Assembly: GCA_015485355.1 (NCBI GenBank)
Contig: WFTQ01000034.1
Location: 1 to 64,000, forward strand
Source of the DNA: a bacterium
Lineage (GTDB): Bacteria > Calditrichota > Calditrichia > RBG-13-44-9 > J042
Reading direction: 5' to 3'
DNA: 64,000 nt
Of the stretch, positions 55,770 through 63,986 are shown in pieces (the first letter of the stretch is position 1; each line of letters opens with the position of its first letter). The translations under genes and the position numbers were made by a program. The notes below the pieces were generated by a model. The model was not told the DNA's origin. It was given only the letters and a program-made list of their open reading frames with translations, and ran no database searches.

Positions 55770-56099
55770 ATGAAGAAGATGGCGGTGTATATGGTTGCCC
55801 TGCTGGTGATCGTTGCACTAAGTGCAAATGGTTATGCCTGTGGGGATAAGGAGAAAGAGGCGAAGGCCAAGGCGGCGGTGGAAAAGACGGCGGCCAAGGC
55901 CGATAAAGCCTGCGAAGATAAAGCCGTTAAGGCGTCCACAGATAAGAAGGCCGACTGTCCGGCCGGCGGTAAAAAAGCCGCGGTGCAAAAGGCGGCCAAG
56001 TCCGGCAAGAGCTGCGATGTGGATAAAAAAGCCGAGACCAAGGTTTCTGTGGATGTCAAACCGTCTGTGGATGTCAAACCGGTGGGTCAGCAGAAATAG
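55770..56099 (+). CDS. Small exported Lys/Ala-rich cysteine-containing protein
   Basis: A 109-residue protein with a clear signal peptide ('VALLVIVALSANGYA'), AGGAGA before the ATG, a promoter and a terminator, so it is real and monocistronic. The mature part is nearly all Lys, Ala, Asp, Glu and Val with four Cys spaced along it and a short tandem repeat near the end ('VSVDVKPSVDVKP'). No family is recognised. It could be a metal- or polyanion-binding periplasmic protein, which is speculation. Confidence 0.8.
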   Translation: MKKMAVYMVALLVIVALSANGYACGDKEKEAKAKAAVEKTAAKADKACEDKAVKASTDKKADCPAGGKKAAVQKAAKSGKSCDVDKKAETKVSVDVKPSVDVKPVGQQK

Positions 56100-56127
56100 G
56101 ACCGATTGACATCCGGAGGTTTTTCTG

Positions 56128-56160
56128 AAGGCGGCACAGGGTGCCGCCTTTTTTGTTTTT
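56128..56160 (+). terminator. Rho-independent terminator after the Lys/Ala-rich protein gene
   Basis: The perfect 10-bp stem AAGGCGGCAC/GTGCCGCCTT with a 3-base loop runs into a long T-rich tract. Confidence 0.88.
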
Positions 56161-56233
56161 TTGTAGGCGCGCCCGGCAGGGCGCCAAGGGAGACCGGGAA
56201 GTCCTCCACCGGCCCGGCAACGCCCCCTCCTCT

Positions 56234-56292
56234 GTCATTCTGAACGCAGCGAAGCATCTCTCCCTCTCCGTGCCTGAGATGCTGCGTCGCTG
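56234..56292. repeat. Dispersed palindromic intergenic repeat (GTCATTCTGA type)
   Basis: GTCATTCTGAACGCAGCGAAG and the following CATCTC belong to a sequence type repeated in intergenic regions of many bacterial genomes. Here it forms an imperfect hairpin: AGCATCTC pairs with GAGATGCT, and CAGCG with CGCTG. It is downstream of a terminator, where such repeats often sit. Confidence 0.55.
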
Positions 56293-56358
56293 ACGCTGCA
56301 CAGCAGGACACGCCGCCCCCTATCATTTGGGTGACCTCGCGGAAAAGGATGTTCAGCC

Positions 56359-57207
56359 TCAGTAGTCCGCACCTTTGGTGGGCGCACCGGTAACAATCTC
56401 TACGCTGGCACTGGCTCCGATCCGCACGGCTCCGGCTTTCAACATATCGAGAGCCGTAGACCAATCTCGAATACCTCCCGAAGCCTTTACCCCCATCCGG
56501 TAAGGTGCCACCACCCGATCCATCAGCGCTACATCGGCTACGGTGGCTCCCCCTCTGGAAAATCCTGTGGACGTTTTCACGTAAGCCGCCCCTGCCAGGG
56601 CCGCTGCCTCACAGGCCATGACCTTTTCCTCATCTTCCAGCAACGCCGTTTCGATAATAACCTTGCAGATGGATCGGTGATGATCGCATACGGTCACTAC
56701 CGCCGCGATGTCCTGGAAAAGCGTTACCAGATCCCGATCTTTCAGGGCCCCGATGTGTATAACCATATCGATTTCTTGGGCACCTTCCTTCAAGGCCTGT
56801 TCGGCTTCGCTAACCTTGATCGCTGTGGTATGGGCTCCCAGGGGAAAACCGACCACACAACAGGTTTTAACCGGATGGTTCTGGAGTATCGTTCGAACGA
56901 TAGCAACGTATACCGGATTCACACAGACAGAAGCGAAACCATGGTCGATGGCTTCCTGACACACCTGATGCACCTGTGCCTTTCCGGCTTCGGGCTTTAG
57001 CAGGGTGTGGTCGATGACCTTCGAAACAACGGCTGGATCCGGCCTGGTTGATAATAGGGTGCGCTGAAGCCGCGCCTTTTCTTCCACTATCCAGGCTTGC
57101 CAGAACTTATTTTCGGGGGGATGGGTGAGGATTCCCGCGCTCTTTAAGGCTTTCCATACCTGCTGTTTCAGCTGTTCGATGTGGGTGTCGGTGAGGGGTA
57201 TCTCCAT
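56359..57207 (-). CDS. deoC: Deoxyribose-phosphate aldolase
   Basis: A 282-residue class I aldolase that splits 2-deoxyribose 5-phosphate into acetaldehyde and glyceraldehyde 3-phosphate in deoxynucleoside salvage. 'KVIDHTLLKPEA' starts the barrel, 'CKVIIET' holds one active-site Lys (near 182) and 'AAYVKTSTGFSRGGAT' the Schiff-base Lys211. An N-terminal extension of about 60 residues precedes the barrel, longer than the E. coli enzyme but seen in other phyla. The promoter-like pair upstream supports this start. Confidence 0.96.
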   Translation of the reverse strand: MEIPLTDTHIEQLKQQVWKALKSAGILTHPPENKFWQAWIVEEKARLQRTLLSTRPDPAVVSKVIDHTLLKPEAGKAQVHQVCQEAIDHGFASVCVNPVYVAIVRTILQNHPVKTCCVVGFPLGAHTTAIKVSEAEQALKEGAQEIDMVIHIGALKDRDLVTLFQDIAAVVTVCDHHRSICKVIIETALLEDEEKVMACEAAALAGAAYVKTSTGFSRGGATVADVALMDRVVAPYRMGVKASGGIRDWSTALDMLKAGAVRIGASASVEIVTGAPTKGADY

Positions 57208-57231
57208 GTTACCACCGCTTTTGTTTATGAA

Positions 57232-57260
57232 AGTTTAAAGGGAAGCATGGAGTAAATCAA
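57232..57260 (-). promoter_or_regulatory. Sigma-70-like promoter of deoC
   Basis: On the minus strand TTGATT and TAAACT are 17 bp apart, ending 24 bp before the deoC ATG. Confidence 0.5.
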
Positions 57261-57389
57261 GCGAAATTCCTTGTAAATCGGAAGGTTTGCCCCGCATGCA
57301 TCAAATACATTACCAGGAAAATTTCCAGTAACGCCTCCACGCCCACTCCATCAAACGAAACGATGGATGGAACAGGAAGGGGCTGTTCC

Positions 57390-58109
57390 ATGATTTTTCA
57401 ACAGCAGGCCGTAGATACCCTGGGGTGTTGTTCTGATCCGATTGGATGTTCCTCAACGGGGGTGGCCATGGTTGTGGACCCGGACCCTCATGCGGCAAAC
57501 TATCTGGAAACAGCCAGGGCGCATGGATTGCAAATTATCCCTATTATAGAAACCCATCTGCACCAAAAGATCATGTGAGTGGCGACGCGGAACCGGCTCG
57601 GCGGACAGGTGCACGAATGTATCTTCATGAAGATGCCGGGGCGTTTTTCCCCCGCCATCCATTGCGGGACGGCCGGGAAATGGATCTGAGGGAAATACGG
57701 GTGCGGATAGGGCCCCCACCGGGGCATTCGCCCGAAAGCATCCCTCTGTTGATTCACCTTCCGGCTCGTAGGGATCAACCCTGGATGGCATTGACCGGGG
57801 ACACCCTGTTTGTGAACGATGCCGGAGGGCCCCGATTGGGTGGAGAGTCAGGATGCGTCGAATTATGCCGGAGAGCGGTATGACTCGGTACATGGCAGAC
57901 GAATGCGTTTGCCGTTGGAGGGGAGCATCAGCCGAAGGGCCGGTTACGCTCCGCAACATCCCGGGCTCCCGGCGTCTTTTTCGTTTTGTCCAATCACAAC
58001 ATCGCCCTCCGGAATGCCCGAACATGCCACTGTTGTTCAGATAGCAGCTCCGGGAAAATATCATCGAAATGCCACCTGTTTGGTTGACACATATGAGAAA
58101 TTTTTTTAA
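57390..58109 (+). pseudogene. Decayed metallo-beta-lactamase-fold hydrolase (with possible rhodanese-like remnant)
   Basis: ATG 57390 has AGGAAGGGG upstream and begins 'IFQQQAVDTLGCCSDPIGC', then 'VDPDPHAANYLETARAHGLQI', the typical start of MBL/glyoxalase-II-like hydrolases. At the metal motif the frame is broken: 'ETHLH' is followed by a stop, while the next frame continues 'DHVSGDAEPARRTGARMYLHEDAG', 'GHSPES' and 'LTGDTLFVND'. A third frame later resumes to a final 'CLVDTYEKFF'. Besides at least two frameshifts, expected residues are altered (PPPGHSPES where a His is normally found; GGPRLGGES for the GRPDLGGES-like pattern). The product cannot bind metal normally. The intact ancestor would be a persulfide-dioxygenase or hydrolase-type enzyme. 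Confidence 0.75.
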
Positions 58110-58112
58110 ATT
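58084..58112 (+). promoter_or_regulatory. Sigma-70 promoter of the small membrane protein/cNMP operon
   Basis: A consensus TTGACA, a 17-bp spacer and TAAATT, ending 30 bp before the ATG at 58143. It overlaps the last codons of the pseudogene. Confidence 0.6.
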
Positions 58113-58142
58113 GACAGACAAATTCGATAACTCAAGGACGGT

Positions 58143-58343
58143 ATGTTTTTCAAATTAGCCAAACATCGTCAGTTTGAGTACACACCCCGTTATTACAAAC
58201 CGGAAGGCGAAGATCGCATCAAACAACGCATTCGCATTCGTCGGCAAAGGCAGCGGGCCAAGGGGCGTTCGTTGGTCTGGATGATAGCCGCTCTGGCGTT
58301 TGTGCTCTACGTCATGTATCTATTGTCTCAATTCGGAAAGTGA
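58143..58343 (+). CDS. Small single-helix membrane protein, 66 residues
   Basis: The N-terminal half is aromatic and basic ('FEYTPRYYKPEGEDRIKQRI') and the C-terminus has one membrane helix ('SLVWMIAALAFVLYVMYLL'). AAGGACGG precedes the ATG and a strong promoter lies upstream. Proteins of this size with a 'PRYYKPE'-like opening recur in FCB-group genomes without known function. It is 18 bp upstream of the cNMP-domain gene. Confidence 0.8.
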   Translation: MFFKLAKHRQFEYTPRYYKPEGEDRIKQRIRIRRQRQRAKGRSLVWMIAALAFVLYVMYLLSQFGK

Positions 58344-58361
58344 TGAAGATAGGAGAAGACT

Positions 58362-59447
58362 ATGTTCCAGATTAGCGAGGTATTGAAACGGGTTCCTTTT
58401 TTCCGGACCCTGGGCAGGGATGGCATCGATTTCATTGTAGAACGTCTAAAATTTAGGCCTTTTGAAGCAAACGAAGTGATCTGTAAGGCGGGCGATCCCG
58501 GAGACAAAATGTACATCATCATTAATGGAAAGGTTAAGGTGGTGGTGACGCCCGAGAATAGCGACGAAGAGCATGTGATCGCCTATCTGGGCAGCGGGGA
58601 TTATTTTGGGGAAATGGCCTTACTGACGGGGGAACCCCGGTCGGCCACGGTGATCACCACAGAACCCTCGGAAATGTTCATTCTGCATAAATCCGACTTC
58701 GAAGTGGTCATCGAGCGGTTTCCTTCCATTACCCTGAGCATGGGGAAGATTATGAGTCAACGATTGCGGGATACTTTGCAACAAGCGGCCAAGGGAAGTT
58801 CCACCCGGATTGCCCCGGCGGTAAAAGGGAGTCTGGCCGAGAAAAAGCTGGTGGACGTGCTGAAGTTTTGCGAAAGCAACTCCTTGAACGGAAAGGTCAT
58901 TGTGCGACGGGGGGAAGAAGAAGGGGAATTCCATTACGAAAAGGGCGTCCTCCAGAAGGTGATACTGGGGGATTTCAGTGAGGACGAAGCACTGGACCAA
59001 ATGTTAAATTGGGAGGACGGTGAATTTATCATTAAACCCCGACCCATTCAGCTGGAAAATACCAGCGCCGTGGAGGAACCCGAAGGCCGACCGGCCAATC
59101 GCATTGTTATTGTCAACAACAGTCTGGTTGTCCAGAAGATGCTTCAGCGTACCTTCGAAAGCATGGGCTACGAGGTGTATGTGGTGGATAACGCCGCCAA
59201 AGGGAAAAACTTAGTACAAAGCCTTAAGCCTCATCTTGTGATTTCCGATACCAAATTGCCCGATGTCTCCGGAACGGAATTTTTAAGAATGGTTCGCGAG
59301 GTCAGTTCCGTACCGTTTGTGCTGTTAACGGAAGCCTCCAATAAAACAGAATTTCAGGATCAAGTGGCACAATCCGAAAATGTATACCTGACCAATTCCC
59401 ATGAGGTGGGAGAGATTGTTAAGATTGTCGAATCGGTTTTAGGTTGA
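58362..59447 (+). CDS. Regulator with cNMP-binding, DUF4388 and degenerate receiver domains
   Basis: A 361-residue cytoplasmic protein of three parts. Residues 1-125 are a cyclic-nucleotide-binding fold ('FKPFEANEVICKAGDPG'-like opening, 'GDYFGEMALLTGEPRSATVI' as phosphate cassette). Residues 150-225 resemble DUF4388 ('GSLAEKKLVDVLKFCESNSLNGKVIVRRG'). Residues 240-361 are a receiver fold with Asp in 'ISDTKLPDVSG', but the acidic pair is replaced ('IVIVNNSLVVQ') and the conserved Lys is missing ('LTNSHE'), so normal phosphorylation is unlikely. There is no DNA-binding domain. It is followed by a small helical protein. A second-messenger-driven protein-interaction role is inference. Confidence 0.9.
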   Translation: MFQISEVLKRVPFFRTLGRDGIDFIVERLKFRPFEANEVICKAGDPGDKMYIIINGKVKVVVTPENSDEEHVIAYLGSGDYFGEMALLTGEPRSATVITTEPSEMFILHKSDFEVVIERFPSITLSMGKIMSQRLRDTLQQAAKGSSTRIAPAVKGSLAEKKLVDVLKFCESNSLNGKVIVRRGEEEGEFHYEKGVLQKVILGDFSEDEALDQMLNWEDGEFIIKPRPIQLENTSAVEEPEGRPANRIVIVNNSLVVQKMLQRTFESMGYEVYVVDNAAKGKNLVQSLKPHLVISDTKLPDVSGTEFLRMVREVSSVPFVLLTEASNKTEFQDQVAQSENVYLTNSHEVGEIVKIVESVLG

Positions 59448-59467
59448 ATACCGGTTGGAGGAAACGG

Positions 59468-59851
59468 TTGAGTAAACATTCGGAAATTGATCCTGAGATC
59501 TTAAAAAAAGCCTTTGATCTTTGTCGCTCGTTTGCCCTGCCTCTGCTGGGGACGGAGTTAACCACTCAATTTTTAAAGGAAAGTTACCGGAAAATTCTTC
59601 CCTATTTTCATGTGTTAAAATATTTTAAGTTGAACGATACCGCGCACCTTTCCATTGCCAAAAATGCCCTGACCGATAAAGAATTGTTGTGCTTTGCCGT
59701 ATGGATGCAGCAATTTCTGAAAGAAATTCAACAGTTTATGATCGGGATCGGTCGGGTGGACATCGAAGCGATTACCGAAAGCATTAAAGAACCGCTCGAG
59801 GCAATGGGATTTTATGAATATTTCCATCAGGCGGAAGAGCTGGAATATTGA
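59468..59851 (+). CDS. Helical protein of unknown function, 127 residues
   Basis: TTG 59468 is chosen because GGAGG lies about 6 bp upstream; the tracked TTG at 59444 lies in the previous gene's stop region. The product is predicted all-helical ('ILKKAFDLCRSFALPLLGTEL', 'ALTDKELLCFAVWMQQFLKEIQQF') with two Cys, an acidic C-terminus ('HQAEELEY') and no signal or membrane helix. I recognise no family. It starts 20 bp after the cNMP/pseudo-receiver gene and is probably cotranscribed, so it may be its partner or output. Confidence 0.75.
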   Translation: MSKHSEIDPEILKKAFDLCRSFALPLLGTELTTQFLKESYRKILPYFHVLKYFKLNDTAHLSIAKNALTDKELLCFAVWMQQFLKEIQQFMIGIGRVDIEAITESIKEPLEAMGFYEYFHQAEELEY

Positions 59852-60231
59852 TACGCAGCTTGTTCCCCTCCCGAGCGCGACGTTTTAACAGGAAAATTTC
59901 ATCGTCCTGCGCACACCGGAAGCCGACGGCGTAAAATCGAACAAACGGTGACGGATTCCTTGCCCGCATGGGAAGGGGGAAATCTGCAACAACGGAAAAG
60001 GTGCAATGGCGAACCCCTGGCCCATTCTTTGTTCACCTTCTCGTTTTGCCTTTTGATTTAAGAGAGGTGGTTTATTATATTTTCCCGATTGAATGAAGCA
60101 GCCGGTGGGGGAAAGATTTTCCCCGGGTTCAGGCGGAGTTCCCTGGGGCAACAGGAACGTTTTCCGAGAGGCGGTGGACGAAAGATAAAAGATGGTGGTA
60201 ACGGATGACACATGTGCCGGGAAGGTGGGGA
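59852..60231 (+). other. Intergenic region before the aminotransferase gene
   Basis: A 380-bp gap with no supported gene; the minus-strand frame 59885-60274 overlaps the next gene's start and has no motif. It contains the promoter at 60053-60081. No RNA gene recognised. Confidence 0.5.
60053..60081 (+). promoter_or_regulatory. Sigma-70-like promoter of the aminotransferase-serS-plsC-upp operon
   Basis: TTGATT, a 17-bp spacer and TATATT, about 150 bp before the first gene. The four genes downstream are close or overlapping, so this may drive them all. Confidence 0.5.
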
Positions 60232-61350
60232 ATGACGAACATCCAGATGGTAGATTTGAAGCGTCAGTATTCACGGTTGCAGAAGGAAATCGATACCGCC
60301 GTTTCCCGCGTTCTGCATTCCTGCCGGTTCGTTCATGGTCCTGAGGTTCAGCAGTTTGCCCGAGAGGTGGAAAAGTATGTGGGTGTTGCCCATGCGATTC
60401 CCTGTGCCAGCGGAACCGATGCCCTGATGTTGTGTTTGATGGCCCTGGAAGTACAACCCGGGGATGAGGTCATCACCACGCCGTTTACTTTTATTGCCAC
60501 CGCCGAGGCCATCTCTCTGGTGGGGGCCACCCCCGTTTTTGTGGATATAGACGAGCAGACCTTGACCCTGCGTCCGGATTTGTTAAGCGAAGCCGTCACC
60601 GCGCGAACGCGTGCTATTATACCGGTGCACCTGTACGGCCAGTCGGCCGACCTGAAGCCGGTGCTGGAGGTGGCGCGACGACATCAACTAAAGGTGGTGG
60701 AGGACGCCGCCCAGGCGTTGGGAACGGAATATTGCGGGCGAAAAGTGGGCACCTGGGGCGACCTGACAGCGGTATCGTTTTATCCAGGTAAAAACCTGGG
60801 GGCTTATGGGGATGCCGGCATGGTGCTGACCAATCACTCCTCCCTTGCCGAGAAGGTGCGCATGCTGGCCGATCATGGTTCCAGAAAGCGATACCTGCAT
60901 GAATATATTGGCTTGAATAGCCGCCTGGATGCCCTCCAGGCGGCTATCTTACGGGTCAAACTGCCTTATCTGGACGAATGGAATCAGCGCAGGCGGGACA
61001 TTGCCCGGAGGTATCGCGAAAGACTGGAAAAATTGCCCCTCACCTTTCAGCGGCTCCCGGAATATTCGACCCACATCTATCATCAGTTTGTCATTCGCAC
61101 CCCCCGGCGGGACGAATTGCAGGTATTTTTGCAAAAACGGGGTATCCCCACCGCCATTCACTACCCGCTGCCCGTACATCTACAGCCGGCGTTTCGGCAA
61201 CGCTATGGGTTTCGGGAAGGGATGTTCCCGGTGGCCGAAAAGGTGGCCGGAGAAGTGCTCTCCTTACCCATGCATCCCGATTTAACCGAAGAAGAAATCC
61301 GCATCGTCATCGAGACGATCGAGCAGTTTTTTCATCAACAGGCAGGATAG
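60232..61350 (+). CDS. DegT/DnrJ/EryC1/StrS-family aminotransferase
   Basis: A 372-residue PLP enzyme that transaminates nucleotide-linked keto-sugars for surface glycans. ATG 60232 is chosen over 60205 because GGAAGG is near it and the family starts here ('[17 protein letters not shown]'). '[15 protein letters not shown]' binds phosphate, '[10 protein letters not shown]' carries the Asp, and '[15 protein letters not shown]' carries the Schiff-base Lys187. '[18 protein letters not shown]' is a typical late motif. No other sugar genes adjoin; the downstream genes are housekeeping, so the substrate is unknown. Confidence 0.95.
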   Translation: MTNIQMVDLKRQYSRLQKEIDTAVSRVLHSCRFVHGPEVQQFAREVEKYVGVAHAIPCASGTDALMLCLMALEVQPGDEVITTPFTFIATAEAISLVGATPVFVDIDEQTLTLRPDLLSEAVTARTRAIIPVHLYGQSADLKPVLEVARRHQLKVVEDAAQALGTEYCGRKVGTWGDLTAVSFYPGKNLGAYGDAGMVLTNHSSLAEKVRMLADHGSRKRYLHEYIGLNSRLDALQAAILRVKLPYLDEWNQRRRDIARRYRERLEKLPLTFQRLPEYSTHIYHQFVIRTPRRDELQVFLQKRGIPTAIHYPLPVHLQPAFRQRYGFREGMFPVAEKVAGEVLSLPMHPDLTEEEIRIVIETIEQFFHQQAG

Positions 61351-61361
61351 TGAGGTCTTTT

Positions 61362-62639
61362 ATGTTGGATTTAAAATTCATTCGTGAACATCCCGACAAG
61401 GTGAAAAAAGGAATAAAAGCCAAACACGAGACCGGAAACGTCGACCGCATTCTGGCCCTGGATGCCGAACGTCGGAAACTGTTGCAGCAATCCGATACCT
61501 TGAAGCATGAGCGACGTGTCCTTTCGGAACAAGTGGGTCAATTGAAAAAAGAGGGCAAAGACATCAGCCGGGTGGTTGAGCAGACCCGTGCGATGGCGCA
61601 GAAAATTAAACAGCTGGATGAACGGCTGCGGGTCATCGATAGCGAGTTAGCCGCCGAACTGGATCGCATACCCAACCTGCCCCATCCCAGCGTCCCGGTG
61701 GGAAAGGACGCTTCTCAGAACGTCGTCGTGAAGGCCTGGGGCAAGTTGCCGGAGTTTGATTTTAAGCTATCCGATCATCTGGAAATTGGGGAGCGATTGG
61801 ACATTATCGATTTCCCCCGGGGCAGTAAAGTGGCTGGAAGAGGATTTCCGGTTTACAAGGGGAAAGGTGCGCAACTGGAGCGGGCCCTGATCAATTTTAT
61901 GCTGGAGGTCCATATTCATGAACACGGCTATCGGGAGGTGTTCCCTCCTTTCCTGGTGAATCGGGAAAGCATGCGCGGCACCGGCCAGTTGCCCAAAATG
62001 GAAGAAGACATGTATTACCTGGAAAAAGACGATTTGTTTCTGATTCCCACGGCCGAAGTTCCCGTCACCAACTTACACCGGGATGAAATCCTGTTTGGAG
62101 ACAAATTACCGATCAAGTATTGTGCCTATTCCGCCTGTTTCCGTCGGGAGGCGGGTTCCTGGGGCAAGGACACCCGGGGCTTTTTGAGGTTGCATCAATT
62201 CAATAAAGTGGAACTGGTGAAGTTGGTATTGCCCGAAACTTCCTATGAGGAGCTGGATCGACTGGTTCAGGATGCCTGCCGAATTCTGGAGATGCTGGGA
62301 ATTCCCTATCGGGTGGTGGAGCTGTGTACCGGGGACTTGAGTTTTGCCGCCGCCAAGTGTTACGACATCGAGGTGTGGTCGCCCGCCGAACGCCGCTGGC
62401 TGGAAGCGTCCAGTTGTAGCAACTTCGAGGATTTCCAGGCTCGCCGGATGAACATCCGCTTTCGCCGAACCTCTCTGTCCAAGCCGGAATTTGTGCATAC
62501 ATTGAATGGTTCGGGACTGGCCACTTCGCGCTTAATGGTGGCCCTTCTGGAAACCTATCAGACCGATGAAGGATCGGTCGTGGTACCGGAGGTCTTGCGA
62601 AAGTATACCGGATTTAATCTGATCAAGCGGGAATACTAA
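61362..62639 (+). CDS. serS: Seryl-tRNA synthetase
   Basis: A 425-residue class II synthetase that charges tRNA-Ser and tRNA-Sec. It has the N-terminal tRNA-binding coiled coil ('[29 protein letters not shown]'), motif 2 '[22 protein letters not shown]' and motif 3 '[20 protein letters not shown]'. The tracked frame starts at 60978 inside the aminotransferase gene; ATG 61362, with GAGG upstream, matches the family start '[15 protein letters not shown]'. It ends in TAATG, sharing an A with the plsC start. Confidence 0.98.
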   Translation: MLDLKFIREHPDKVKKGIKAKHETGNVDRILALDAERRKLLQQSDTLKHERRVLSEQVGQLKKEGKDISRVVEQTRAMAQKIKQLDERLRVIDSELAAELDRIPNLPHPSVPVGKDASQNVVVKAWGKLPEFDFKLSDHLEIGERLDIIDFPRGSKVAGRGFPVYKGKGAQLERALINFMLEVHIHEHGYREVFPPFLVNRESMRGTGQLPKMEEDMYYLEKDDLFLIPTAEVPVTNLHRDEILFGDKLPIKYCAYSACFRREAGSWGKDTRGFLRLHQFNKVELVKLVLPETSYEELDRLVQDACRILEMLGIPYRVVELCTGDLSFAAAKCYDIEVWSPAERRWLEASSCSNFEDFQARRMNIRFRRTSLSKPEFVHTLNGSGLATSRLMVALLETYQTDEGSVVVPEVLRKYTGFNLIKREY

Positions 62640-63385
62640 TGCCGGGCCTTTTTCATCAAATTGTATTTATAACCGTTCTGGTGGGGGCTACCCTGATCGG
62701 TGCGGTTATGGTGATCGTTGTTGGCTTGTTCAATCCCTACGCTTCCGTTATCCGTTTCCTGGCCCGTACCTGGTCAAGAATTCTGTTGCTGGCGGCGGGT
62801 GTCCGGGTGACTGTCGTGGGCCGGGAGCATATCCAGCCCGGACAGAATTACGTGGTGGTGGGGAATCATCAGAGTCACATGGATATACCGGTCGTGTTCA
62901 GCTATATTCCCTTGCATTTAACGGTGGTGGCCAAAAAGGAGCTCTTTCGGGTACCTGTATTCGGGTGGGCCATCCGGGCGGCGGGTATTCTTCGCCTGGA
63001 TCGTCAGGACCGCGGTCAGGCCATTAAAGTGTTGAATCAGGGAGAGCAGCTGCTGAAGGAGAAACACCTGTCTTTGTTGGCTTTTCCCGAAGGTACCCGT
63101 AGCCCCGACGGAACCCTCCGGGCTTTCAAGAAAGGTCCTTTCGTCGTGGCCATTAAAACCGGGCTGCCCGTCCTCCCGCTAACCATCATCGGGACCAATC
63201 GCATCCTTCCCAAAAAAAGCCTCTGGATACGGCCCGGCCGGGTCCAGCTGATTATCCATCCGCCGGTAAACCCTTCGGGTTATACCTTCGACACTCGGGA
63301 TCAACTGGTCGAACGGGTTCGCCACATCATTAAGAAAGGATACGAGGAAAGTTATGCCGCCGTTTTCCAATCTAACAGTGGTTGA
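62639..63385 (+). CDS. plsC: 1-acyl-sn-glycerol-3-phosphate acyltransferase
   Basis: A 248-residue membrane enzyme that makes phosphatidic acid. Two N-terminal hydrophobic segments anchor it, followed by 'VVVGNHQSHMDIPV' with the catalytic HX4D, 'FRVPVFGWAIRAAGILRLDR' and the substrate motif 'FPEGTRSPDGTLRAFKKG'. All four family blocks are intact. It overlaps serS by one base and upp by 32 bp. Confidence 0.95.
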   Translation: MPGLFHQIVFITVLVGATLIGAVMVIVVGLFNPYASVIRFLARTWSRILLLAAGVRVTVVGREHIQPGQNYVVVGNHQSHMDIPVVFSYIPLHLTVVAKKELFRVPVFGWAIRAAGILRLDRQDRGQAIKVLNQGEQLLKEKHLSLLAFPEGTRSPDGTLRAFKKGPFVVAIKTGLPVLPLTIIGTNRILPKKSLWIRPGRVQLIIHPPVNPSGYTFDTRDQLVERVRHIIKKGYEESYAAVFQSNSG

Positions 63386-63986
63386 GCACGCCGTTATTCA
63401 GGACAAATTGGCCCGCCTGCGGCATAAAGACACACCATTCCATGATTTTCGTGCCCTGCTGGAGGACATCAGTCTGTTACTGTTTTATGAAGCCGCGCGG
63501 GCTTTGTCCACCACCGACCAGGTGGTGGAAACGCCCCTGGAAACCCTCACTGCCCGACGACTGACTCGCCCGATTTTGCTGGTCCCCATTTTGCGCGCCG
63601 GTTTGGGTATGGCCAATGGGATTGTTCGGGTATTCCCGGAAGCCCGAATCGGAGTATTGGGGATGTACCGGGACGAATCCACTTTGCAGCCGGTGGATTA
63701 TTATCTGCGTTTGCCCGAAGATATGCACCATATGGATGTGTTTTTATTGGATCCCATGCTGGCAACCGGTGGTAGTGCCCGATCCGCGGTGGACAAACTG
63801 AAGAGGCATCGGGCCGAGTGCATTGTCATGCTGGCTTTGATTGCCGCCCCCGAAGGCGTTTCCCTTATGCAAAGGCATCACCCGGACGTCCCCATCGTTA
63901 CCGCTGCCCTGGATCGGCAGTTGAACGCCCAGGGGTTCATCCTGCCGGGATTGGGCGATGCCGGAGATCGCTATTTCGGGGTTTAG
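63354..63986 (+). CDS. upp: Uracil phosphoribosyltransferase
   Basis: A 210-residue salvage enzyme that converts uracil and PRPP to UMP. 'VPILRAGLGMANGI' is the family block, 'LLDPMLATGGSARSAVDKLK' the PRPP-binding loop, and the C-terminal 'GFILPGLGDAGDRYFGV' the uracil-binding end. It overlaps plsC by 32 bp, with GAGGAAAG before its ATG. The gene is complete, ending 14 bp before the window edge. Confidence 0.97.
   Translation: MPPFSNLTVVEHAVIQDKLARLRHKDTPFHDFRALLEDISLLLFYEAARALSTTDQVVETPLETLTARRLTRPILLVPILRAGLGMANGIVRVFPEARIGVLGMYRDESTLQPVDYYLRLPEDMHHMDVFLLDPMLATGGSARSAVDKLKRHRAECIVMLALIAAPEGVSLMQRHHPDVPIVTAALDRQLNAQGFILPGLGDAGDRYFGV

Noticed and set aside
59885-60274. Minus-strand frame over the gap before the aminotransferase gene
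   Set aside because: It overlaps the aminotransferase start and the promoter, has no motif, and opens with 'FRCAQDD'-like text only in a neighbouring frame, which by itself is too weak to call a repeat.
60978-61361. Upstream extension of the serS frame
   Set aside because: It lies inside the aminotransferase gene in another frame. The family start and ribosome site are at 61362.
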